Shown here: positions 1-8,013 of the stretch, piece after piece
Layout of the letters: every line of letters starts with the position of its first letter
How positions within the stretch are numbered: the stretch's first letter is position 1
Assembly: GCF_000090795.2 (NCBI RefSeq)
Contig: NW_003546371.1
Coordinates: 167,044 to 187,563, forward strand
DNA: 20,520 nucleotides
Direction: 5' to 3'
From: Amphimedon queenslandica
Lineage: Eukaryota > Porifera > Demospongiae > Haplosclerida > Niphatidae
Position numbers and translations under genes: made by a program
The notes under the pieces: generated by a model
Databases searched by the model: none
The model's input: only the letters and a program-made list of their open reading frames with translations
What the model was told of the DNA's origin: nothing

Positions 1-312
1 ACTACTCAATATGTCTTCGTTCGCAGAGATGCAGTTGAGAAGCCCCTGCAACAACCATACGATGGCCCATTTCAAGTATTGTCTCGCTCAGGCAAATATT
101 TTGTCTTAGATATAAATGGTCGGAATGATACTGTCAGTATAGATCGATTAAAGACTGCTCATATTGATTCCTCAACTTCTACTACTACTGACAACAATAC
201 TCCAAACACTCCTATTACTAATCATACTGCTACTCCGCCTACTACTTCCACTCTGGTCACACGTACTCATTTAGGATGCCAAGTTTGTTTTCCCTCTCGT
301 CTCAATTTGTAA
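1..312 (+). CDS. Ty3/Gypsy retrotransposon Pol, integrase C-terminal tail (partial)
   Basis: The reading frame is open from base 1 to the TAA at 310-312, so this is the last 103 residues of a longer protein that enters from the left. It has the layout of a Gypsy integrase C-terminus: a PYDGPFQVL segment (the GPF/Y module), then KYFVLDINGR and VSIDRLKTAHID, where invertebrate Gypsy elements have a similar VSIDRLKPAH stretch. A Ser/Thr/Asn-rich linker and a closing FPSRLNL follow, matching the usual RFP-x-RLNL end of such polyproteins. Integrase inserts the element cDNA into chromosomal DNA, and this tail binds DNA. A polypurine tract and a probable 3' LTR follow directly. No stop or frameshift is visible in the part seen. 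This is not the same family as the element at 11747-16942. Confidence 0.85.
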   Translation, partial: TTQYVFVRRDAVEKPLQQPYDGPFQVLSRSGKYFVLDINGRNDTVSIDRLKTAHIDSSTSTTTDNNTPNTPITNHTATPPTTSTLVTRTHLGCQVCFPSRLNL

Positions 313-324
313 TGTATTGTTACA

Positions 325-338
325 CTGGAGGGGCAGTA
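325..338 (+). other. Polypurine tract of the left Gypsy element
   Basis: A short purine-rich run (ctggaggggcag) lies 13-25 bases after the pol stop and just before a TGTAGTGG start. This is where a Gypsy element primes plus-strand DNA synthesis next to its 3' LTR. The placement is the main evidence; the run is short. Confidence 0.5.
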
Positions 339-339
339 C

Positions 340-770
340 TGTAGTGGATGATTTCACTATTATTACAGTTACTATTATTACGATTATTATTATTGTCATT
401 ATTACAACTACAGTTATTGTTATTATAACTTGTGTGCACATGCGCATAACACATTATCCTCTCTCAGATTTCTCTCTCATGTTAGCATATTTCCTTTGTA
501 ACAGTTGTGTCTTTTGTTTTTGTGATCAAAGAGAATCTTATCGCCTTAGTGCTACTCCTCACGGTAAACAGGCTGGAGTTGATCTATAGCCTTCTCATTT
601 TAGCTCTTTTGTTAGTTGGTATTGCCAACAACTTTGGCAATACCACAGTAGCAGGACAAGTAGAAAAAGTAGCAACTGTCAAGACCAGAATCATTAGTTG
701 TACTTTCAATTTTGTGTTGTACTTACCAACAGCAGTGCTAGGTTCAATTACAGTGCAATCACTGTCAGCA
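340..770 (+). repeat. Probable 3' LTR of the left Gypsy element
   Basis: The stretch begins TGTAGTGG directly after the polypurine tract and can end at ...CTGTCAGCA at 770, giving the TG...CA ends of an LTR. The 5' LTR and the left target-site copy lie outside the window, so neither end is proven. Inside are a low-complexity ATT/ATTATT-rich stretch (about 356-428), which gives a meaningless Ile-rich ORF, and a perfect hairpin at 618-644. Confidence 0.5.
618..644. repeat. Perfect 10-bp hairpin inside the LTR
   Basis: GGTATTGCCA (618-627) and TGGCAATACC (635-644) are exact reverse complements around a 7-base loop. It lies in the middle or R/U5-like part of the putative LTR and could form an RNA stem in the element transcript. 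Confidence 0.7.
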
Positions 771-1076
771 TGATCCATTGGATTAGCTAGGGAAGCTTTT
801 TTATAATATTTTTATTACTATTATTGCTGTTGTACCAAAAATAAAGTCGTGTAAATCATTCTCTTCATCATCACTGCTAGAACTGGCATATCCGTCAAAT
901 TCTTTATCATTATCATCACTTGGCAGTTCATCTAGCAAATCCAAGAGAAACTCTGTATCAGATAGCAGTGTATTCCTTCTCTGTGCCATTGCTGGAGCTG
1001 TCAAGAATTGATAACAGTCAGTAACTATACTGTGCGAGTTAACTCCTTGCCATGTATTCATTAAGGTGGTCACTAT
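771..1076. other. Flank between the left LTR and the TTAA-flanked element
   Basis: Apart from the acidic minus-strand ORF (986-834), I see no gene, RNA or repeat here. An Ile-rich AT stretch lies at 800-835. Confidence 0.5.
834..986 (-). CDS. Acidic hypothetical ORF, possible first exon (partial)
   Basis: A minus-strand frame starts at ATG 986 with MAQRRNTLLSDTEFLLDLLD and runs through a Ser/Asp/Glu-rich stretch (DGYASSSSDDEEN) to HDFIFG. It meets a possible splice donor (G|GTACAA) near 834. Upstream in-frame codons reach 1073 but look less protein-like. The Leu-rich start plus acidic stretch resembles the N-termini of some transposases, including piggyBac-like ones, but no catalytic domain is visible. 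The rest of such a gene would lie in or beyond the left Gypsy LTR. It could also be a chance ORF. Confidence 0.3.
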
Positions 1077-1080
1077 TTAA

Positions 1081-1847
1081 TGGGATGGGATGAGACAGCC
1101 CCCCAAATAATCCAGTAATTTACAGAACAGGACGTTATGTCCCGTAGCCAAAAGTCCGGGACCATAATTCACACACTGCAACAATAATGACAAGTTTTAT
1201 ACTTTGTGGTATCCTCTCCTCTTTTCTTCATAAATCTAATCAGTAGGTGATGATGAAAACTAATGATGTTCATCAGATGGAAGTACCTGTGGTGTGTTTG
1301 TTTCTAAAGTATGCTTTTAAAAAATTTTATTTGCTGTTAATTTTGGTTCTTAGTTTGCAAAATGTGTTCTTTTTGATAAAGCCTCAGACTTTCCAGTAAG
1401 CAGTAAAATAATGTCTTGAATGAAAATCATGTGTGTTGTTAATAGGTTAATAGCATGATTTTGTTGAGACATGAGGTTGCCAAAGACCTTTCATATTGGT
1501 AGGTACCACAACTGCAATCTTCATTATAAAATTTACTTACAATAGGACTATAAATGGCCAGTACACATCAATGCTGTCACCCTGCACGTTAAGTGGTATT
1601 AATTTTGTTGATGATAACTTACATGTTCACTCTATTAACTGCAAGTACCCAAAACTAAAAGTAAAATTAGAAGTTATTATTGATAGCAATATGGAGTGAT
1701 GTTTGCACTTTGCTAATAAGATACAGATGCTGTAAAGACACAGCTATCGGTAGGAGAAGAAATAGATTCATTCACAAGTGTTATTGAAAATGTAGTCAAG
1801 AAAGGCATACTATACTCACCAATATTTGCGATATAATTGATATGTAG
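1081..1847. other. AT-rich stretch without a supported gene
   Basis: A 67-codon plus-strand ORF (1496-1699) and a few short frames are present, but none shows a domain or reads like protein. If the decayed CXXC gene has a 5' part, it would lie here. Confidence 0.4.
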
Positions 1848-1990
1848 CTGGGAGGCGGAAAAGATGTCATAAATGTTCTGGTTGTTTAGCTGAGGATTGT
1901 GGAAAATGCCACCCTTGTTTAGATATGGTCATGTTTGTGGAAGTGGTAAGAGGAAGCAGTGTTGTATTATGCGATAGTGTCATGACATGA
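1848..1990 (+). pseudogene. CXXC-type zinc-finger domain, broken
   Basis: After a possible acceptor (ATGTAG| at 1847) the frame reads RRKRC, then CHKCSGCLAEDCGKCHPCLDM. This is the exact C-x2-C-x2-C-x4-C-x2-C-x2-C first half of a CXXC finger, the fold that binds unmethylated CpG DNA in proteins such as CFP1, KDM2 and DNMT1. The second half (GSGKRKQCC...) is present but one base out of frame from about 1936, and a TAG at 1975-1977 falls just before the last Cys. So the domain carries one frameshift and one nonsense codon. It sits just upstream of the Ulp1-like exons and was probably the N-terminal part of the same protein. Domain identity is strong; membership of a joint gene is inference. Confidence 0.75.
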
Positions 1991-2126
1991 AAGGTGATAG
2001 ACACTAGACTGCACAATTTAATATTGATGTACTTGTACATTCAATCATAGATAGTATAGAACCCAGTAGTTTACAAAAGAAACATGAAGTGGTTTATCTT
2101 GAAGGTATATACAGATAGTTTTCAGC

Positions 2127-3010
2127 ATGTACAATTTGGACATTCTTCAAGATTTACCAAGCAGCAAGAAGCCATGTCTTGAGGAAGGCAATGAAGGTTT
2201 TTCAAGCATTTCCATTTTAATCGACTGCATAACGATTATAGTGTACCTAGCTATTGCCAAAAATGACACAAGTGTCACTATATCTGATGTGAGAAGGGTT
2301 TACCAAGGTCAATGGCTCAATGCTGCAGTAAGAGTTTAAGTGTTTTCTTGACTTTTTACTCTTTTTTTAGTTTATCAATTACTTTCTGTTTTATATTATT
2401 ATGAATTGTATGACCACTAAAATTATAATGAAATAACTTGTATTTAACTGGTGCTATTATAGGATTCTTCTCAATCATGTGCATTACCTTTTTATGTACT
2501 TACTAAGGTTTTCGATGGAAAATTAAAAAAACATGAATTGTTACATTAAAGTTTTTTTAAACTCTTTTTTGTTTGGTACCCAATTTTTGATCATCTAGGA
2601 AGACCTCAGTAATAAATCTAGTATACTCTTGCCTTGCTGTATCAGGAGTCATTGGATACTTGCTGTGAGTCTTTAAATCAAGCTATTAGTTTTGTTAACT
2701 ATTACTGAAATAGGTATTTTGGCCTGAACAAAGTTTAGTTAAAGTAATGGATTCCATAGGTGGTTACATTTCTGATGTAGAGCAGCTAATTAGGTATACT
2801 TGAATCTCTTGCGCTTATAGCTAATTAAGTTCCAGTAATAGACATCTGATAATTAAGCTAATAGGGTCAAGGCTGATTAAAGATACGAATTATTGCTCTT
2901 TTATTCAAGAAAGCTTTTATTTTGCATTATTTCTTGATGCCCATCCTTTTGATACATTAGGAAGTACCAAGGCAAAGTAATAATTTTGACTTTGGGGCAT
3001 TTTTTGGCAG
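2127..3010 (+). pseudogene. Ulp1/SENP-like (C48) cysteine peptidase, multi-exon, decayed
   Basis: Small exons with good splice sites build a Ulp1-type peptidase, a class that removes SUMO or related modifiers. Exon a (about 2127-2327) ends ISDVRRVYQGQWLNAA at donor GTAAGA, like the N-terminal WLND region. Exon b is 2463-2507 (DSSQSCALPFYVLTK). Exon c is 2599-2664 with ILLPCCIRSHWILA, carrying the catalytic His before Trp. Exon d is 2714-2793 with VMDSIGG, carrying the catalytic Asp. Exon e (about 2910-3010) has VPRQSNNFDFGAFF, the Q-x-N-x-x-D-C-G-x-F active-site segment. In exon e the Cys codon at 2991-2993 reads TTT (Phe), a TAG lies at 2958-2960, and the phase does not match the donor of exon d. 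Junctions b-c and c-d keep phase. Loss of the nucleophile and the internal stop make it a pseudogene. Confidence 0.65.
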
Positions 3011-3515
3011 GGTATGATTTGTGAGTAAAATTATATTTATTTAGTTTTTAGTTTGCTTTTTCTATTGTTATATATAAATTAAAACAGTACCAAGTCCCAG
3101 TAAATCATTAAACTTTTGATTAATATAAATGCTAACTATCAACCCCAACAGACAGCTCCAACTGATCTTAGAAATTGGGTAATCTCAACTTTTCTTCAAA
3201 GTTAAAAGTATCTTAGTAAATTGTTTAGTCAATAATATTTATAATATGCTTCTAGGTAACTAGGAAATGTTTTAAATTGTGAAGTAAATGAGACCCAGTT
3301 AGATATCGTAATATCTGAAATAAAATGAAAGTATAATATGTGCAGGTTGGAAATAGCTATAACAACAATGATCATTTATTCAGGATTTAAGTATAGATAC
3401 AAAGTCAGACTCCGAATTAAAACTACTAATACTAGCTTTTGTTAATTCTTTTTGATATTTTACAAACAGAAGTGAGAAACAATAACACTTATATAATAAG
3501 TGATTTCTCATTTAG

Positions 3516-3722
3516 TGTAATGAACTCCCAGAAATAAGCAAAGGAATTGTTGATAGGTACATAAATAATGACAGGCGCCATAGAGCTGACATTAAACTGT
3601 TTTCTGGAGGATCACCTGAAGGGGCCTATAATGATAACAAGTATATTATAATCCTTCTCATTGACATGTTAATTCTCATAAATACTTTGGAACAGCTTGG
3701 AAAAAATTATGGATTTAGTTGA
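3516..3722 (+). pseudogene. Possible terminal exon, unknown protein
   Basis: From an acceptor-like CATTTAG (3515) a 68-codon frame runs to TGA 3720-3722 without an ATG start. It begins CNELPEISKGIVDRY, continues HRADIKLFSGGSPEG, then a hydrophobic ILLIDMLILINTLEQLG and a KNYGFS end. The composition reads like real protein rather than AT-rich noise. It lies downstream of the decayed Ulp1-like exons on the same strand and may be the 3' end of the same gene or a second ORF of the same element. I do not recognise the family. Confidence 0.35.
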
Positions 3723-4236
3723 AAGTCAAGTTAATTAATGATGTCCTGAGCAGTTATTGCTTTGGGATTGCTTTTGACTTTTATTATCCTAAGGTATTTT
3801 ATTCAGTGATATTCAGCCACTAATTATGCAAAAAATTTGTCATACACTACAGATAATTATCAACTGTATTGCTAAATAAGATGGTGTTTCTTATAATCAT
3901 GCAAGAAAATTCTACTAGTCAGGGAAAAGAGAGTATTCAGTGTAATGATAAACTTAATGATTAAGAGTTAGTGATAATTGAGTAACTTGATTTTACATGT
4001 ACAGTTTGTGTAAATTTCAGACATCATTGGGTTGTGAAATATATACAGTCTAAAGGAAAAATCACAGGAATATTTCTGAACTTGTTCCATTTAGCTCACC
4101 TACTTGTCCCGTATAATAGGTTATTTTGGCGTATCCTGTCCCGTCCCATTAATTAGTGTGTACAAGCGGTCTTGTGGCATCCCGTCCCGTCCAGTAAAAT
4201 AGTAAATATCTTCATTAAAGTTACCCACGTGAAAGT
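3723..4236. other. Gene-free stretch with GGGAC-type repeats
   Basis: No coding frame is supported. At 4109-4200 the strand carries CCGTATAATAG, then GTCCCGTCCCA and TCCCGTCCCGTCC. These are the candidate right end of the TTAA-flanked element plus an extra copy of the same motif. Confidence 0.5.
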
Positions 4237-5556
4237 TTACTGACGCGCATGCATCAAAGAGTTAATAGGACTGTTCTTGATCATTTGAGACAGTTCCTGA
4301 AGGAGTTCATCATCCGACTTTGTGCTGTCTTTGTGAGAGAAAAACATTGTCACACCCTGTTAATAGAGGGGAGAACAAATTTGCACTTTTTTATTCACTA
4401 AACTCTTGATTTCTGCACTTTAAAGGCATACAGGAATTGAAAGTCCTCGAATGCAACTGACATGTTTTCAATTCCATTATTGATGCCATGACTGGCTCCA
4501 TTTTGAGTTGATCAATGAGTGCATCAACGTCTTGTGCCTTTCTTTTACCTACATCAATCGCTTCATTACGTAATTTAGCTTTTTGCTATAAGAGAGGATT
4601 CTTTTCTTGCATTTTTTTAATAAATAAATCGGCGACGAGCCTGTGCTATTGAAATCAATTTCTCCTTTTGCTCTTGTCCAAGTTCGTGTAGCCACTTTAT
4701 TGTTTTGTTATAGGAAAATTTTATCAGGGCACTCCTTGTGGTTTGAGACATGTTTGCAAGAACTATTGTTAGCCAGTCATTTATACCAAACATACTTTAA
4801 GTTTTGTCATTATGAGGTTCAATCTGTGAAAGTACATCATTTGTCTTACTGTCAGTTGCAAAATGCCTTCCGCTAGGTAAGTGATCCTTTTTATGTGCTT
4901 CAAGCTCATTAGCCATAGCTTTACTTAAAATTTTTATCATTTCTAATAACATATCTTCATCTGAAATTCAAACTGCAGCTCATGAAGTGACTTCCTTACA
5001 GAAAATTACTGTTTGTGTGGTCGATGTTTACTTTACGGTTTTCACCATATAGTCTAGTTTCACTGACAAAAACACGAACTGAATTGTCCAATAAAAGCAT
5101 TGGTTTCTCTGTTAACTTTTGTAAACAAGTAAGAAGTTCGCAATAGTGAACATTCATGTCAATTGAAGACTTACAACGTTCCTTTGATTTAACTAGCATC
5201 ATCTAATCTGCATCGACTTTACCAAACAACAAACCTTCCAAATGAGCTTTTATTAATAGCTCAGCATTGTTTGGTTTTTCACTAGTACTTTCAAAAAAAT
5301 TAATTTTTTATTTCTTTATGCTTTGTCAAAAATTGTCTTAGAGCTTTGCTCAAAAAAAAGATCCTCCCAGCATTCCAGGAAGTAACATAATATGGACTAC
5401 CAACTTGGCGTTTTAAGTATACATTTTTGCGTCACAGAAATAAGTATCATCTCCCATTGAAGACCTATTATCAAAGAATACTCTAAATGCTGCATAACCA
5501 TTACAATATTCTGGCATGCCTAAATTTATTCTGTCACTCGTCTCAATGATATCCAT
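4237..5556 (-). pseudogene. Decayed multi-exon gene of unknown function (GRHF / NKTxxWL family)
   Basis: Protein-like frames follow one another on the minus strand. They start with ATG 5556 (MDIIETSDRINLGMPEY..., to 5413), then RQVGSPYYVTSWNAGRIFF in another frame, then FESTSEKPNNAELL... The next is a 68-codon block (5202-4996) with CELLTCLQKL and DNSVRVFVSETRLYGENRK, then LPSGRHFATDS and DWLTIVLANMSQTTR (about 4890-4740). NKTIKWLHELGQEQKEKL follows, then a Lys/Arg-rich helix (4620-4500). The last exon, 4356-4237, follows an acceptor AACAG and ends SHKDSTKSDDELLQ...MHARQ stop. Several in-frame stops and frame changes break it. From memory it resembles multicopy animal proteins with GRHF and NKTxxWL motifs whose function I do not know. 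It runs toward the decayed Ulp1-like gene. Confidence 0.5.
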
Positions 5557-5965
5557 TGTACTTCTTCCTTCTTAATTTTTGAAGTCCATACCTATGGTGA
5601 CAATAATTATTGTGCTAAAATCATTATAACTATTGTAGTTATCTGAAATGTAATGCCACAAGAAGTAATTTTTGCAACAGTCACATTGATGTACTTCATA
5701 CAACTTGGTGCAGCAATATCAGCAGTGTCATGTGCTTTTGTAGTCCATATTTAATTTCTGATTGAAAAATATGAAATGTGCAGCATGGAAAGTAATTCAT
5801 CTAAGGCAACCTATTATGATTTAATATTATTTCTGACATTAGGGTTAATAATTTTATTAATAAATCTAATGGCACTACTTTCAATAAAGGCGGATGAAGG
5901 ACTCCAAAACTTTGAGTGTCAGCTCACTTACCACTTGATGGAAGTGTCCTTGCCTGTTTTACTTC
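5557..5965. other. AT-rich stretch upstream of the decayed minus-strand gene
   Basis: No intact gene is supported. A Cys-rich minus-strand frame (CDCCKNYFLWHY, about 5690-5650) and a consensus donor (AGTG|GTAAGTGA, about 5934) could be earlier exons of the decayed gene at 4237-5556. A 66-codon plus-strand ORF (5776-5976) is hydrophobic and AT-driven and is probably chance. ACAATAATTATTGT near 5600 is a perfect 14-base palindrome. Confidence 0.35.
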
Positions 5966-6180
5966 ATACCGTATAATAGCATAAAGTTTCTATGGAATCT
6001 ACATTTTATGGTTTTTATGGTTGAGGGGATTCTAACGAAATTTAAACCCAGGAAATCATTGAAATGCATTCCCTATACAGGCTCTGTAAATTGTCAACCA
6101 CAATAATTAAACCACAAATTGCCCCACTGGGAAAAAACCACAAAAATATGAAGCCACGAAAATTTCAAGCTATACGGTAT
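5966..6180. mobile_element. MITE with ATACCGTATA...TATACGGTAT termini
   Basis: The 215-bp unit begins ATACCGTATA and ends TATACGGTAT, exact inverted ends. The inner parts also match in inverse, with gaps: left ...TTTTATGGTTTTTATGG..., and right, reverse-complemented, ...ATTTTCGTGGCTTCATATTTTTGTGGTTTT. It has no coding potential; the 69-codon ORF across its right end is a shadow. The outermost TA on each side could be the target duplication of a Tc1/mariner-like element. Short size, imperfect inverted halves and lack of genes are the usual marks of a miniature inverted-repeat element. Confidence 0.65.
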
Positions 6181-7019
6181 TCTTCTGGACGCACAATTTT
6201 ATCATATCTATTATTGTTAAGAATTATCATGCACACAGTGCATAGTCTTCTTACCACCTTTTATCATTCTTAATAGTACAATACATGCAGAACTAATTGG
6301 CATGTGCTGCATTGAAGCCAAAAATAGTAGTAAAAACTGTAAAGTAAGCTTTAAAAATGGTTAATGTTTGTGTTAAATTACCTTATAATCTCCCACAATC
6401 AATTTCAGCGCAAGCCTCTTTTTCTAAACAAAACGTTTCATCATTATTAATGACACTTAATTTTTTTATTGACAGGCGATTTAATAAATCACAGTTCTCC
6501 TCTTCCCATATCACTGCTAGAGTATAAGTTCCTATGAAATATATATTAATGTTATTGTAATGCGTGCATGCATGATACAATGACCTGTTGCTGATGAAGA
6601 TTGAGAATTAATAGATGGAACGAGAATGAGACAAAAACAATGGAAGAAGATCTAAAAACGGAGCTCCATCAGAAACTATCTGTTGGCGATTCTAAGGTAT
6701 GCCCATCATGAATTAACCTAGTTAATGCTTGGTTTAAATACTCAGAAAACAACATAACATCCTTTGTAATGGTGTGATGTATGACTGAGGGCAATGCTTG
6801 ATGAAAGGACCTGAGATTTTTCACTTTGTATGAATGTGGAAGCAAGTTATTCAACATATATCAATTCATGATAAAAATCATCAGAGACACTATAAAAGTC
6901 TAATAGATACAGAATTTCAGGGACTGATGTAGATCTGGAAGCATGCAATGTGGAATGTGAAATGACATTGGTTATACTTGATGGAATTTAGCCACAATGT
7001 TTAATTGTAGTTAATGAAG
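6181..7019. other. AT-rich flank before the Ngaro element, weak exon-like frames only
   Basis: On the minus strand a 48-codon block from an acceptor-like TTTCATAG (about 6530) reads TYTLAVIWEEENCDLLN and ends CGRL stop at 6383. A 62-codon ORF (6857-6669, MLNNLLPHSYKVK...) also looks somewhat protein-like. On the plus strand a short MEEDLKTELHQKL frame ends at a GTATGC donor near 6696. None has a recognised domain. The composition changes sharply to GC-rich at about 7020. Confidence 0.3.
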
Positions 7020-7152
7020 GAGGAGGGGCCGGGCATGCGCAGTTGTTTTGCTAGTAATTAGTGGCAATTGGCAGCAGTCTTCTTGATCTCTACTTATTTC
7101 TACGTAAGATTGGTGTGACTTTGCTCCCTTGGATCCATTCAGAGCTAGTCAG

Positions 7153-7358
7153 ATGGCAGGTCCCTTCTTTGAAGAACAACTCTGCTTTCTGGCAGAGTGG
7201 TTGCGACCGACAACAGCAACTCCCAGCACTCGCTTGGCAAGATCAAGATCCCGCTCTCCTGTGAGAGGAGGAGAGGACCCAACGGGGACCCGCAGGAGTG
7301 CCTCAGTGGACACTGGACTTCATAGATTCCAGGATCCTGGCCTGGACATTACCTCAGG
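7153..7358 (+). CDS. Possible leader exon of Ngaro Gag
   Basis: From ATG 7153 (MAGPFFEEQLCFLAEWL), or an in-frame ATG at 7129, a frame runs through an Arg/Ser-rich stretch (RLARSRSRSPVRGGED) and meets the donor-like CAG|GTTAGT at 7358/7359. It ends at TAG 7360-7362 if unspliced. A basic RS-rich N-terminus suits a nucleic-acid-binding Gag. Splicing to an acceptor near 7983 (CTCTTTCCAG|) would join it to the main Gag frame. A separate short ORF or chance frame remains possible. Confidence 0.35.
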
Positions 7359-7983
7359 TTAGTCTATAGTAGTCATGCTTGAAGGGGATGACCCCATTGT
7401 TGTGACAACTGAATTATTTTATTTATGTTTTAACCCTTATGCACCTGGGTTTGGCTGCTTGATTGCAATTCGCTCTATAGCTCAGCCAAGTTTGCTGCTG
7501 ACTGTTAGCTGTGTGGTTGCTATTCTAGCTGTTTAATTGCTGCTCATGTGCCAAGGGCTTTGTTGCTGGTTGGGTGATTGCTGGCTTGTTTGCGATCTCT
7601 GTTTGCTGTTAACCTCAGCTCTGTGGAATTCTCACTGCTCATTTGCCTTGGTTTGATCCCGCTATATTGGTGTGGCAATGGGCTTTGAAGCATGTTGCAC
7701 TGCTAGGCCAGACTTGGTCATATCTATTGGGTTAGTTGCTTGCGTTGCACCTTAGCCAGTGTGTCCTATGAGCATTGCGGCATGTACCTGGCAGTAAGGG
7801 AGGGCCGGTGACCCCAGCCAGATACGGAACACTACACCTGTTGTTTTACCATGGCCTTTATGTATGATTTTGTTAGTTGCTCTAGGTCATTTGCCAGCAA
7901 CTAGGGACCTGGCTTATGTACCCAGGTTGGGAGCATGTCAGGGTCCTGACCCACCCATACAAGACCAGCTACCCTCTTTCCAG
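7359..7983 (+). other. Noncoding, possible intron of the Ngaro leader with TTGCTG-type repetition
   Basis: No coding frame of note. It lies between a GTTAGT donor and a pyrimidine-rich acceptor (ACCCTCTTTCCAG). From about 7440 to 7610 the words TTGCTG, ATTGCTG and GCTGCT recur irregularly, giving a degenerate repeat texture. Confidence 0.35.
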
Positions 7984-8013
7984 GTCCAACCATAGGAGCT
8001 GCACTCTACACCA

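Larger units (their letters stand above)
1077..4152. mobile_element. Candidate DNA transposon with TTAA ends and TGGGAYGGGAY inverted termini
   Basis: TTAA at 1077-1080 is followed by TGGGATGGGAT, and GTCCCGTCCCA is followed by TTAA at 4149-4152. Read inward, the ends are TGGGATGGGAT and TGGGACGGGAC, matching at 9 of 11 positions with both differences T/C. Weaker similarity continues for about 20 bases (CC-AAATAA-CC). TTAA duplications are typical of piggyBac-type and some other cut-and-paste elements. The interior holds the decayed CXXC and Ulp1-like gene, and no transposase is recognised. A further GGGACGGGAT copy at about 4170-4187 shows the motif is not unique to the ends, so the borders are tentative. 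Confidence 0.35.

Noticed and set aside
317..589. Plus-strand ORF rich in Ile and Thr
   Set aside because: It is a translation of ATT-type low-complexity DNA inside the putative LTR.
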